From NCBI RefSeq assembly GCF_950295315.1, contig NC_080175.1:88312161-88376160 (forward strand): a stretch of DNA of 64,000 nucleotides, written 5' to 3'. A model generated the notes under the pieces. The model made no database searches. It was given only the letters and a program-made list of their open reading frames with translations, and was not told the origin of the DNA. Of this stretch, positions 34,910 to 46,134 are shown in pieces. Source of the DNA: Erinaceus europaeus. Taxonomy: Eukaryota > Chordata > Mammalia > Eulipotyphla > Erinaceidae. The position numbers and the translations under genes were made by a program. The stretch's first letter is position 1. Every line of letters starts with the position of its first letter.

Positions 34910-34914
<5 letters not shown>

Positions 34915-35309
34915 GTATGCTTCTAATTCTGCTTCTAAAAACCCCTTCTGTTTCATTGGTTTAACCCCCCCTGCTTAACACTGTATGCTATTTACATAAC
35001 CACTGTTAACTAAACACCACCCTGCCTGCAGGGCATTGGTTTAATCCCCACTGGTTCATGATGTCTTTTTGCTCTGCCCCTCTCGTAGTACACCCTGATT
35101 TGCACCAGTCAATTTTTGCTCCACCCTCTCTACCTCACATCCTGTTCCCGCCCTACTTGGCAAGTATATATAGGATTGTGAGTTTAGTTTAGTTTAGTTT
35201 TAGTTTAGCTTAGCTTGGCTTAGATTGTGCTGTGTTCCACATGAATAAAGAGATACCCAGCCATGAGTCCCTGGTCATCTGTCTCCCATAAGTGAAGCTC
35301 AGCTTGGCA
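34910..35309 (+). mobile_element. Solo LTR, 400 bp, class-II-like
   Basis: Runs from tgttggtatgcttc to cagcttggca. It shares most of its length with the LTRs at 39285 and 44177 (ctgcctgcagggcattggtt, ccatgagtccctggtc). TATA-like tatatatagg lies near 35165, aataaa at 35244-35249. Five overlapping ttagttt/tagcttag units lie between them (35185-35225). Flanks tatata and tgtata differ at one base. No internal region is present. Confidence 0.88.
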
Positions 35310-35600
35310 TGTATATACCAATGTTTTCACCCCAGCATTATATATAATCACTAATGGCTGAAATCAAGGTGTCTGTTTACACATGGTTGACTAAGGAGAA
35401 TTTGATGTATAGATATTGCACAGTAGGCTACTATGAAGGCATTAAAATGAAATCTTATTATTTTCAAGAACTTGCATGGACCAAGGTATTTTACTTACTG
35501 TTATATGTCTCACAAAGCAAGACAAATATTATATGGTTTCAACCATATGTGGAATATAGAGAACATAAGCAGATGATTTAAATAAGAAATAAACTTTTAG
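35310..35600 (+). mobile_element. L1 3' fragment
   Basis: ataatcactaatggctgaaat, gcacagtaggctactatgaag, cttgcatggaccaagg and ggtttcaaccatatgtggaa are worn versions of the ORF2 end and 3' UTR seen at 19100-19270. Confidence 0.65.
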
Positions 35601-35714
35601 TCTAGAAGACCACAATATGGTTACCAGAAGAGAAGAAGGAGTGAAGGTCAGCAAAGCGTGTAAAAGGAACCAACCATATTGTAAAGGGCATAATTGGCCT
35701 TTTAGTGATAAATG

Positions 35715-35895
35715 TGATTATAATATATACAGATTATTATATATACATGTATATATATATACACAGATATATATATATATACAATTGTATATATTGTATA
35801 TATATACAAATTGTATATATATATTTGTATTTGTATTTGTATTATATATACAAATTGTATATATATACAATTTGTATATATAATATATACAAATT
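35715..35895. repeat. TA-rich repeat with ACAAATTGTATA palindromes
   Basis: Alternating ta runs with repeated tacaaattgtatata and ttgtattt units. The long tyrosine/isoleucine reading frames through it are artefacts. Confidence 0.9.
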
Positions 35896-35944
35896 GTGCT
35901 ACTTATGTACTGTTTTAATGCAATCTTACTTTAATAAGACAACC

Positions 35945-36260
35945 AGGACAGGAAGATAGCTTCTCAGTTAAAGGAGTGTTTTATGAAGTTTTAGGCTCAG
36001 AGCTCAGTCCATTGAAACTTCATGAATGATAGACTTGTACTATGGTCTCTCTCTCTCGTCTTCCTTTTTTTCTAAAATACAGAGTAAAAGTTGGACATGG
36101 GAGATGGTTCAGGAGTATTGCATATGCACACATCTCTGGGTTGATTGCTGAGACTGCATTGAAAATAAATGTCAACTGACTATATGTACAGAGAGAGCTA
36201 CTTTGGTCTCTTTCTTTGGTCTCTCCTTGTTTCTGGTTTATATGAGATAATAGTCAATCA
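35945..36260 (+). repeat. Two worn SINE-C/D-type units
   Basis: 35950-36065 (gatagcttctcagttaaagg, CT tail) and 36095-36255 (gggagatggttcaggagtattg, gggttgattgctgag) have the short-family order of head, B-box-like block and CT-rich end. Confidence 0.5.
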
Positions 36261-36329
36261 ACAATATCATCTATTTTGTTTTCATTCATTTGGAAACACA
36301 GGTTTCTACTATAATTAATGTAAGATAAT

Positions 36330-36332
<3 letters not shown>

Positions 36333-36370
<38 letters not shown>

Positions 36371-36376
36371 TGTGTT
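36333..36376. repeat. (TG)n microsatellite
   Basis: About 21 TG units with one interruption (tgta). Confidence 0.95.
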
Positions 36377-36832
36377 TACATGAATAGTATTCTTTTTGGG
36401 AAAATCATTTTAGGGAGAGCTTTCTATTTTCTTGAGAAATTGTATGTAGAGCCAAGATCCTCTCAGTGTCCATGTTTGATCATTATTTAGGGCTCCTTTA
36501 TATAAATGTCATAAGCCAAAATGAAGTGTCTTACAGTTAATAATGTGCTCAATTCATCATCATGTACAAAATCCAAATTACTCAGTAATTATGACTGACC
36601 AACACAAAACCTATATATTTTAAATGGTTAAATCTCAGTTTCTCTGGATTGTTGTTTACTTGTGTGCAGTTATTATAGTTGCATGACTTCTTGAGGAAAT
36701 AGAGAAATTATTTTAAATTAAGGTAATTTAACAAGTTTTGTTTAAAAAGCATATATTTTATTCATTTAAAAATTCCTGGTGCATATGACCAGTAACTTTA
36801 ATTTACCTGGGATTAACTGAACAATAAATGGG
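36377..36832. other. Unassigned sequence
   Basis: AT-rich, no repeat or gene signal. Confidence 0.5.
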
Positions 36833-36965
36833 CAGGGGTAGATAGCATAATGGTTATGCAAAAAGACTCTCATGCCAGAGGCTCTGTAGTCCCTGATTCA
36901 ATCCCCAGCACCACCATAAACCAGAGCTGAGCAGTGGTCTGGCAAAACAAACAAACAAACAACCC
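36833..36965 (+). repeat. SINE-D copy
   Basis: gggtagatagcataatggttatgc, gattcaatccccagcaccacc, ataaaccagagctgagcagtg and an AAAC-rich tail. It is the clearest SINE-D here. Confidence 0.85.
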
Positions 36966-37002
36966 GAAAAACTAAAAATTTAATAAAAATCTCAAAGGAA
37001 TT

Positions 37003-37160
37003 TTGAGACTGCGCAAACAGTTCACTTGGATAATGTACTGCTTTGCCACTTGCTTCACGGAGATTCAAGGCTAGTCCTCTATGAATTGAAGAAAGCTTCA
37101 GTGCTATGTTCTTTTTCATTATCATTCTACCTCTCCATTTTTATCAAAAGAAAAAAAACT
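37003..37160 (+). repeat. SINE-C/D, diverged
   Basis: agactgcgcaaacagttcactt as head, cggagattcaaggctagtcc as B-box region, then a CT-rich part and an A-rich end. Confidence 0.45.
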
Positions 37161-39044
37161 AAAAGAAATTAAACTGTGCTTGTAAAAAATTGTTTTTTTT
37201 AAGTTTTCAATTGTTATTGCCTGTTTCTTCATTGAAGGAGCCATTTGTCTACATTTATCTCATAAAAATTAGTCTAGCTCATAAAGATTAGGAGTTCATT
37301 CACTACTTAATGTACACTGGTTTTATGACCCCTACCTCTCATTCTGTTTTGGAATCCAAAATGTGAATCAGGAAGCACATGCTTTGTCAGAAAATGATAG
37401 AGAATATTGGAAAATATATTAAAGTTTAGAGTGTTTAATGAATATTACTCATTACTGACCTAATTTTTTGACCTGATAAAAACAAAAGGTTCTAAGAAAG
37501 ATTAAATGTAATTTTGAACAGATAAGTTATTTAGTCATTGATTCATTTATCTAGGAAAACCTATGTGTGATATTATATTTTTTGACCTTGAAATATGTTT
37601 ATCCTACAGACAGACTTGAGCTATCTTATGTTAAACTGGATTTTCTCCAGGCACCAAAAATAAAATAAAGTTGAAAATACCAGGGAGGGAAGAGTTTATT
37701 TTATATTACCAAAATATTTTGTATCTTTTATAAAAATATGCCCAAAACAATCCACAGTCACTTGGAAGGTGTTTATCCAAACAGAAGTGTTCCTGTATGT
37801 TAAAACATTCTAATATTAATGTTGAAGGCAGCATTGAGAGGGGATTTTAAATGGTAATATTGTAAATATTTTGAAAAGCAAGCATTCCTTACATATAAAA
37901 AAAAGTCCATGCTAATTACAATGCATGTAAAATACTTCCTTGCATTTAAATGAAATGTTAGCAAAATCTACTGTTTATTAATCTATAACTAGTTGGTATT
38001 TGTGCATTAGAACAGAAACATTTTTTCATGTCTTGCCTACCTGATTTCTACAAATTATAAAATTGGTTTTTTATAAATAGTAAATACAGTCAGCTATAAA
38101 AATAATATATTTTTTACTATGATAGAGATGGTGACAAGAATTTTTAGAGTCTCTGCTCTGCCTTTAATTAGTTACAAAATATTTTATTGCTAAGATTAAT
38201 TTGAACCTATGGTGACTTACAAAATAACTGAACGTGCAACCAACTTTTTAAAGGTCATAGGGAATTGAACAGGGATGGATGGGTAAGACGGTTAAATGCC
38301 TTTTTTTAGGAATGAGTTTTCTATAAAGCCTTAGAGAAACCTTTGGCCCAGAAAGTAGTTGAGTAGGGATTAAGTTCTTGCAGGGGAAAAAAAAAAAAGT
38401 TTGTTCCCTGAAGGTATTATAAGGATCCCAGCTGTTGGGGTACAAACTCTCTGCTTATGATTGACACTGAAATGTCAAAGCTCAAAATCCCAAACCACTA
38501 AATTGCCTCCCTTAATCAGGCAAGGCTGTCTACCCTCATTGTTCTGGATCAGCCATGAGCTGCCTATCTCAGTTTCTTTCATTCTTTTGGCCAGGAAGAC
38601 GCCTACCTTGCTCCTTCAATTTCATTACTTTTTCCTCAAAAGAGTCTCTCTCTCTCTTTTTTAATCCTATTGTACTTTCTTATAAAACTTTTTTTTTTAT
38701 ACTTATACACACTTAAAAAATCTTGTACTTGTGTTAACTTTAAAGAGAACAAGGAAAGGAGATATGATTACTGACACTGAATCATTTTTAAATAAGAATT
38801 TAACTTATCTTCATCTGATTACTTGTATATAGAGAGGAAGAGAGTGAGAGACCAGGAAAAAAAAAAGACAGGGATAAATAATTGAATTCCAAGTAGGTGT
38901 TCAAAGCTATTTATACATGATGCCTTTCTTATTAGAATGTATATTTTAGTAGGCATAAAAAATTGCATAGGGAATTTAATCCCACTCTCTCTCACCACTG
39001 TCCTATATACCAATGCACTTTATTTAAAAAAAAAAAAAGTCACA
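37161..39044. other. About 1.9 kb, nothing recognised
   Basis: AT-rich single-copy-looking DNA. No frame is convincing. Confidence 0.5.
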
Positions 39045-39284
39045 ACCAGACCACCCAATCTCCTGGGGCCCTAGTCAGGGAGTCCTCGGGTTCCACACAG
39101 ACATGATGGGGCTAGACCTCTAACAGATCCCTCTCACCACTGTCACTGGTCATCTCCATCAGGAACAATATAATGGACCCCTTTGGGGGCCCGTATAGGA
39201 CCTTGCCTTCAATGTGGATCAACAATGGTAGGGAATGTTCCATTCTCTGAAGGGAGGTTGAACAATATATTCTACCTCCTACCT

Positions 39285-39632
39285 TGTTGGTATGCTTCTA
39301 AATTCTGCTTATAAGACCTTCTGTTTTGATCATCACATTAGGTTCGCTTGTATTACTTACAATGTGGTCTATTTACATAATCACTGTTTTATCTAGGTCC
39401 CACCCTGCCTGCAGGGTATTGGTTTAATCCCCACTGGTTAGATGGAAGTTTTGTATGTTCTGTTTGCGCTCTTTTTGCCCCGCCCCCTCTCCTAGTCATT
39501 TCCTTTCCCTTGCCACTTCTGGTGAAGAGATGCATAAAAGGCGATGTATCTGATTAATAAACGAGATACTGCTTCCCAGCTCAGCCATGAGTCCCTGGTC
39601 GTCTGTCCCCAGCCCGTGAAGCTAACCCGGCA
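39285..39632 (+). mobile_element. Solo LTR, 348 bp, perfect 6-bp duplication
   Basis: tgttggtatgct...acccggca, flanked by ctacct at 39279-39284 and 39633-39638. TATA-like cataaaag at 39533-39540, aataaa at 39556-39561, GC box ccccgccccc near 39479. It shares its R-U5 region (cagccatgagtccctggtcg, cccgtgaagctaacccgg) with the LTRs at 34910, 44177 and 57653. Confidence 0.94.
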
Positions 39633-39901
39633 CTACCTGAGGAAGACAGGTCCCGAAATGAGTGCAGACTGGAATGTGCCTAGCCGTGACCACAGAATGT
39701 GAGCCCAGACCTACAGGGATGCATAGGTTACTTAGTCTCCTGTGCTGAATATGGGCCCCAGATCAAACTGATGGGGTTTATAGTTAACAATATTTATATA
39801 CTTTCCCTGATCCAGCTTTCTCGTCCTCTTTCCAACTATGACACAGATCATCTCCCCAGACAATAACCAGAGTCCACCTGCATATTAGAAGTCAGGCTCA
39901 G

Positions 39902-40106
39902 CCCTGGCTCCCCACCTGCAGAGGAGTCTCTTCACAGGCGGTGTCTCTCTCTCTTCTCCTCCTCTCTGTCTTCCCCTCTTCTCTCCATTTCTCTCTGTCC
40001 TATCCAACAATGATAGCATCAATAATAACAACAACAACTACAACAGTAAAACAACAAGGGCAACAAAAAGGAATAAATAAATAAATAAATTTAAAAAAAT
40101 AAAAAA
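39902..40106 (+). repeat. SINE-A, 5'-truncated, with target duplication
   Basis: Begins inside the element (ccctggctccccacctgcag) and runs to an A-rich tail. Flanks agaagtcaggctcag (39887-39901) and agaagtctggctcag (40107-40121) match at 14 of 15. The tRNA-like head is missing. Confidence 0.9.
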
Positions 40107-40654
40107 AGAAGTCTGGCTCAGGCAAAAACTAATAAAGTCATGGGCCCTCTGAAATAGACCTAAAACAGACCTACTAGCTGTTTCCAAAATGGAGACCCCA
40201 ATCTTCATCTGTAATATTCTTGCCTTTAGGTTCATGATTAGTCAACAATTTGTTCTTCATTATATCTTAACTCTTTTTCAGTCACCAGGTTTCAGATGAT
40301 ACTATGATGCCAACCAGATTTTCTTGGGCCGAAGACCTAACCATGTGTCTTGGAGCCCCACCTTCCCAGGTCCCTGCCCCACTAGGGAAAGAGAGAGACA
40401 GGCTGGGAGTATGGATTGACCTGCCAATGCCCGTGTTCAACAGAGAAGCAATTACAGAAGCCAGACCTTCCATCTTCTGCACCCCACAATGATTCTGGGT
40501 ACATATTCCTAGAGAGATAAAGAATAGGAAAGCTATGAAGGGAGGGGATTGGAAATGGAGTACTGGGGGTGGGCAATGTGTGGAAATGTACCTCTCTTAT
40601 CCTATGGACTTGTCAATGTTTCGATTTTATAAATAAAAATAATAATACAAATAT

Positions 40655-40795
40655 TCTGCGGGTGGAGGTAGATAGCATAATGCTTATGCAAAGAAACTTT
40701 AATGCCTGGGGCTCAGAAATATCAGGTTCAAGTCCCTGAACCACCATAAACCAGAGCTGAGAAGTGCTCTGGTCAAAATTTAAAAAAGAATGAAA
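40655..40795 (+). repeat. SINE-D copy
   Basis: ggtagatagcataatgcttatgc, ggttcaagtccctgaaccacc, ataaaccagagctgagaagtg and an A-rich tail. Confidence 0.85.
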
Positions 40796-40797
40796 AC

Positions 40798-41077
40798 AAA
40801 TATTCTGTATTTATTTGGGGTAGAGACATAGACATTGAGAAAGAAAGGGGATATAAGAAGGGAAAGAGGGAAGGAGGAAGAGAAAGAGAGATAGCACACA
40901 CATGTGCACACATGAGAGAGAGAGAGAGGGAGGGAGAGAGAGAGAGACCTGAAGCACTGTTTCACCATTTGTGAAGCTTCACTTTGTACAAATGGGACCC
41001 AGGAGTAAGAAGCCGAGTCCTTACCCATTGGAAGGTGTGTGCATTCTACTAGGTGCATAGCATCTGACCCCAAACCA
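40798..41077 (-). repeat. SINE-B, minus strand, expanded GA tract
   Basis: ctgtatttatttggggtagag (reversed tail), about 130 bases of GA-rich sequence including cacacatgtgcacacatg, ctgtttcaccatttgtgaag, and gcatctgacccc at the head. The tract is longer than usual. Confidence 0.65.
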
Positions 41078-42044
41078 ATGCATTTCAATGTGTACCAACT
41101 TGGGAACTTTGATTCAAGAGATCTCTGTGCAAATTCTAGTTTTCTTCAATTCTAACTCCTGGGTGTTGCTGCTGCTGCTGTGGGTATAGTACTTGGAGGA
41201 TCAAAGTTGTAAGTAGGTCCAAATAATTCTTTCTTACTCTTTTCTATAATCCTGTGCAGATCTTGCACAGTTCTGGTTAGTTTGGTGTTTTGAAAAATCC
41301 TAGTCAAGTTCAAGGCAATCTCTTCATCCAATTAGGCTGCTCTGTCCTCACAGCACAGTTCTCATTCATCTTATGATATTCGCAGTGTGACACTTAACAA
41401 AGCATCTGATGTCAGCTTCTTCAGTCAGCTTCTCCAGATTCAGAGACAATATGAGATAACATAAGACTGTTTTCAAGCTTATAGGGGGAGAAGAACAAAT
41501 AGAAAAATATAATTACTTGATTCATTCATAAGTAATGTGGTACCGATATCAGTCTGCATGTGAGCTGCCTAAGCATTCTGTTGTGGGTTTACAAAATCAT
41601 ACTGCTTAGAGTAAATCCACATTGTTAAATTACTCTATCATTTTGCCTATGAAATAATGACAAATTTGTCTATGAGCCATAGAGGAAATTCAGGGTACCT
41701 GAGATCAAAAGTTGATTGATAGCACAACATGATTTCATTGAACTCAACACTGTGTCAATGTACACTTTTGGTGGGCATCTATGTGGGATATAATTTTTCA
41801 GGTTCTTCACCCAATCCAAAAATATCCACATAATCTACCACAAATTCCAACTGTTTATTAGCTGTTATTCAAACTTATTGCTTCCTTCCAGGATCTGTTC
41901 GCTTAGGCTAGGTTTTTAGCAACAAATCTTGGTAGATCATGAACATGTGCTTAATTTTAGTTGGTTAAATTTCTCAGTCTCATTTAGCAAAATATAGCAA
42001 TGGGTATACCAAAGTCTTTAAACTCTTATCCAATAAGAGCACTT
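41078..42044. other. About 1 kb, nothing recognised
   Basis: Moderate base composition. No repeat ends or coding frame identified. Confidence 0.5.
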
Positions 42045-42215
42045 TGGTTCAGGTGACAGCTCACCTTGTTGTGGTTCTTACTTGCCATGCATGTGATCTT
42101 GGTTTGAGCTCTGGTACCACATAGGAGTAACAAGGCACTTTGGGTAAACTGCGGTCTTGATCTGACTCTTTCCTTTCCTTACCAACATTCTTTCTCTCAA
42201 ATAAAATTAGTGAAA
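42045..42215 (+). repeat. SINE-C-type copy, diverged
   Basis: gttcaggtgacagctcacctt, gcatgtgatcttggtttgagc (B-box region), a ct-rich part and ctctcaaataaaattag plus A. Confidence 0.55.
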
Positions 42216-42609
42216 AAAACAGGCCTAGGAATGATGAAATTCTTCTTGAGCAAGGCCCCAACATCACCCCTCCATGTCTTACCCCCTCCACAAAAAATGT
42301 CAACAGTACTTTGACTCATAAGCTCTGCATATTAATGAATCCAGATATTATAAAATTATGTCTCATCTTTCCTAATACATGGGAATACCTAATTCCATCT
42401 CAGATGGCACTGTCTCTAACAAAATTACAGATTCTAGATCTAGGCTAGGCCCTAGGGGACTGGGTACATGCATACGTGTATCCATAAGTTAGGGGCAACT
42501 ATATACCTCAAAGTAAAAATGTTTAATAGTTCTCTATGATTAGACTTAGACCTAATAAACGTGGCAATCTAGTAGAATGGCCTAAAGAAGACACCATAAA
42601 TTGTCTAAT

Positions 42610-42893
42610 CAGGGCACTGTTTTGTGGCAAACCTGGTTAAGTGCACATAGTACTAACCACAAGGTCCTGGGTTGGAGCCCCCAACTCCCCAGCTGCAGGG
42701 GAATGCTTCACAAGCACTGAAGCAGGTCTTCAAGTTTCTATCTTACTTTTTCCTTTCTATTCTGCCACCTCCACCAATATTTCTCTGTTGTATCCAATAA
42801 AAATGGAAAAACTGGACTCCAGTAGCAGTGGATTCATGGTGTTTGCACCAAGCCCCAGTGATAACCCTGGAGGCAAAAACAAATAAATGAATA
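42610..42893 (+). repeat. SINE-A long form, diverged
   Basis: gcactgttttgtggcaaacc as a worn head, B box gggttggagccc, the 3' block agcagtggattcatggtg..ataaccctggaggc and an A-rich tail with AAAT units. It lies within the RP copy. Confidence 0.75.
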
Positions 42894-44176
42894 AATAAAT
42901 TGCTTAATCAAGTATTTATTACTAATTAATTTATTTAACGATTATTTAAGTATTGGTAAGTTATTTATTAATTAAGTCTTCTCCTACTTCACTTCCCTCA
43001 ATCTACTCAACTAACTACATAAAAGAAAGAAAGATATATCTCTTAATCTCTTCTGGTAGTGTCAGCATTATTTTCACCCCTTGATAATCTTTAGAAGAAA
43101 CACTGTATACAACCGGCAAAAATATATATCCGCTAAAATACAGTTTTTCTCTATGAAAACTTTTATTGGAATCACCAAACAAGTAAATGCAGTAAAACTC
43201 AAGGTTAACTTAGACCCCACTAAAATCCAAGGTGTATTTACTCCCAAACTTGAGGCTAGATCTAATAAACCTTAAACAAGGTTGGATACAACAAATGACA
43301 CTCAGTGCTTTAACAGCTGGGAGAAAGTCCAAGCTGGTCAAATAAAGAAGGGACTACAAAAGCTGGAAAATGGAAAAAGACTGGCTCACTTAATGATGGC
43401 CTTTTTGTCAATGCCAGGCCACCCCATCAGCTGGAGCCCTAGTTAGGGAATCCTTGAGTTCCCACACAGAAATGATGGACCTAGACTTCTAATAGGTTCC
43501 TCTCTCAGTCATCAATATCATTTCCATCAGGAATGTCATCATAAGGTCTTTTGAGGGCATCTACAGGAGCATTTTCTCCCCCATAAAGTAGCAATGTTAG
43601 GGACTACCACACTCTATGAAAGGAGGCTGGGTTAACCTACGATACCACTAGTCCTGAAATAAGTGCAGCCTACAATGTTCCCAGCTGTGACCATGAACTA
43701 CAAGTTCAGGCCACAGGGACTCACAGGTTACAGTCTCCTGTGCTAAATATGAATATCTATGGGCCCTGGGTCAGGTGGATGGGGGTGAACAGTTAATTTT
43801 ATTCATAGATTTTCTTCAACTTTGGGAACTACTCTCTTCCCTAATTCAACTTTCTAGGCCTATCTACTCTCAAAAATGACATCATATTCCCAGACAATAT
43901 TTTTCTCCACCTCCATGTTAGCTATCAAACTCAAGCAAAAAATACAAAGTTATGGGTCTCTAGGAATACCTAAAGTAGACTTCCTTGCTTCTTTCCACTC
44001 TAAGATCTCTACTCTCATATGCTCTATTTCTACTGTTTGGTCCCTGGTCATTAATCGTTTTTTCCTGTTTTATATCTTACTGCCTTCAGCCATCAAGTTG
44101 CAAGCATTATTATGATTCCATCCTAACTTCTCTGGGCAGCTGACCTCATCAGTTTGTCCTGGAACCTCACCTTTCC

Positions 44177-44626
44177 TGTTGGTCTGCTTCTAATTCTGTT
44201 TCTAAGACCCCTTCTGTTTTGATCATCATGTTAGGTTCGCTTGCATTGCTTAATGCTGTGGTCTATGTACATAATCATTGTTTTGTTTGAGACTTGCACT
44301 GGTTGAATCCCCACTGGTTGGCGCTCTTTTTCCACTCCGCCCCCTCTCCTAGTCACATCCTGTTTTCCACCGTTTAATCCCCACTGGTTCGCGGGCTTTT
44401 TCCTTCTCCCCACCCCCTATCCTACGTACTTCCTCTTCCTGACACTTCCGCCTCAGGAGATATAAAGGACTGGATTTTCTAATGAACAGAGATTAGATAG
44501 ATTGCACTGCATTCCTGCTCATCAATAAAGATTTAACTGCATTCCCAGCTTAGCCATGAGTCCCTGGTTGTCTGTTTCCTGCCCGCGAAGCTAGCCCGGC
44601 ATCTGGCGCCTGAACAGGGATCGGCG
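44177..44626 (+). mobile_element. LTR plus primer-binding site, inserted as one unit
   Basis: LTR 44177-44601 (tgttggtctgct...gcccggca) with tataaagg at 44461-44468 and aataaa at 44524-44529. It is followed by tc and then tggcgcctgaacagggat (44604-44621), which matches a tRNA-Lys3 primer-binding site at 16 of 18 positions, and five more bases. The RP sequence resumes at 44627; flanks ctttcc (44171-44176) and ctctcc (44627-44632) match at 5 of 6. There is no gag, pol, env or 3' LTR. A clean solo LTR would end at 44601, so the extra 25 bases are unusual. Confidence 0.85.
44604..44621 (+). other. Retroviral primer-binding site (tRNA-Lys type)
   Basis: tggcgcctgaacagggat lies two bases after the LTR end, the normal spacing. 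Two bases (C to T at positions 8 and 18) differ from the tRNA-Lys3 complement. It is the only primer-binding site I find in the window and indicates that this LTR group is lysine-tRNA primed. Confidence 0.85.
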
Positions 44627-44789
44627 CTCTCCAGTACCCTATCCAACTAGGGACACAGAACTCTGGTGGTGGGAACAGTATGGAATTATACCATGATTGT
44701 ATAAATAAATATTAAATCACTAGGAAGAATGAAAGAGAGACAGAAAGAAAGGAAGGAAGAAGGCCAGGGCAAAATTATATAAAATAGAT

Positions 44790-45064
44790 TTTTTTCTTTT
44801 TGGTCTCCAAGGTTATCACTGGGGCTTTGTGCCTACATGAATCCATGGATCTTTGTGGTCATTTTTTTTTTTGGCTAGGACATGAAGAAATTAAGAGGGG
44901 GAGGGAGAGAGAGAGAAGGCAAGAGACAGAAAGACATCTGCAGACTTGTTTCCCAGCTTGTGACCATTCTTCCTGCAGATAGCTCTAACCGGGATCCTTG
45001 TGTGGGTCCTTGTACTTCATACTATGTGATCTTAACCTAGTAAACCACCACTTGACTCCCGACA
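44790..45064 (-). repeat. SINE long form, minus strand
   Basis: Poly-T, tctccaaggttatcactggggc (reversed 3' block), GA-rich middle, ctgcagacttgtttcccagc, taaccgggatcc (reversed B box) and caccacttgactcccgac. It sits inside the RP copy. Confidence 0.8.
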
Positions 45065-45235
45065 GGTAGTTATAGAAATAATAGTCAACCCATGTCTGTG
45101 ACCTTGGGAGAACCACTGCAGTTTCCTATGGAGGAAATGGGACAGAACTCTGTTGGTGGGAAATATGTGGAACTGTTCTCTTGTTATCTTGGAATTTTGT
45201 AAATCAAAATTAAATTGCTAATAACAGTTTTGAAA

Positions 45236-45600
45236 AAGAAAAAAAATTATGTCTTACTCATCTTTGTCATGCATCTTCCAAATCTCATGCTACCAACTTG
45301 CTCCATATTTGAAGGATGATAACTGGCAAAATACTTCAGCACTTATATGTATAATTTTCTTTACTTTCATTATAAATTTTGCCATAATCTCTTACTGTAT
45401 CTAAGACTTTTTGAATTTTTATTATATTTGCTTTCCTCAATATTTAACCACTATGAAAAAGAAAATGTTGACTTTCTTTTTTACATAAGGACATTTTACT
45501 TCAATTAAAAAATAACATATTTCTTCTTGTTATTTATTTTGTTTTCACCAAGGCTTCATCAATCTGAGCTATTATTTTCTTCTGTGCAGAAGAAATATAA
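45236..45600. other. AT-rich stretch, nothing recognised
   Basis: No repeat ends or coding frame. Confidence 0.5.
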
Positions 45601-45775
45601 ATATTATTTATATTTCTGTGCAGACAAAAGAATATTAGAGACATGATAAGAGAAGGAAAGACACAGAAGCATCACAACTTTCTCTAGTGATGGGGGGGGG
45701 GCAGAGTAGAACCAGAGTCACACATATGGCAGAGCAAATGCTCTGTTGGGTGAGTTATTTGCTCAGTTTTATGAT
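45601..45775 (-). repeat. SINE-C/D, minus strand
   Basis: gacaaaagaatattagagacat, cacaactttctctagtgatg, gcagagtagaaccagagtcac and gttgggtgagttatttgctc. A G9 run lies at 45692. Confidence 0.5.
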
Positions 45776-46134
45776 GAACTTCTGAAATAGATACACAGTG
45801 TGGTATAGTTCACTGGGATTTTGGTGATTGGCCTATTTCTTGTCTTTCAATTAATGTATTGTATCACCACAGTAATTAGCAAGAGTTCAATCTGTCACAA
45901 TCAATACCATAACTTCCATTTAAGAAGTATGGTCAAGCTGTAAGTCAACCAGGCTTGCAAGCTGCAAAGTCAATATCTGGCTTTTAATCTTCAGTAATTT
46001 CTGTTCTTAGCATTGTTTTACTCATTCCACAAGGTCATATGAAATCCTTAATGGTATCTCACACCTTAGGAGAGAATTTAGGAGTTTGATTTGTCTTTTG
46101 TTTATTTTCATGCATTCAGTGCTCTACAAATTCT

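Larger units (their letters stand above)
39045..40640 (+). mobile_element. RP retroposon copy with LTR and SINE inside
   Basis: Starts in the middle of the family (cacccaatctcctggggccc matches 43417) and runs to the 3' end (tatcctatggacttgtcaatg plus an aataaaaat tail). An LTR (39285-39632) and a 5'-truncated SINE-A (39902-40106) are inserted, both with target duplications. Segment order equals that of 43400-44160. Confidence 0.88.
42216..45235 (+). mobile_element. Longest RP retroposon copy, reference for the family
   Basis: About 2 kb once insertions are removed: SINE-A (42610-42893), LTR with PBS (44177-44626) and a minus-strand SINE (44790-45064). Family blocks in order: ccatctcagatggcactgtc; ggggcaactatatacctcaa; ctactcaactaactacataa; ttagaagaaacactgtatac; ggcaccccatcagctggagc-type block; cagtctcctgtgctaaatat; ttagctatcaaactcaagc; gtcctggaacctcacc; agaactctggtggtgggaac; gaccttgggagaaccactgc. 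The end is duplicated in part: two segments read gaactctg(g/t)tggtgggaa (44652 and 45148), each followed by ttaaat.. and A-rich sequence. No long conserved frame is visible; this could be a non-coding element or the 3' UTR of an L1 lineage. Confidence 0.8.

Noticed and set aside
35617..35959. Tyrosine/isoleucine-rich open frames
   Set aside because: They are translations of the TA-rich repeat at 35715-35895.
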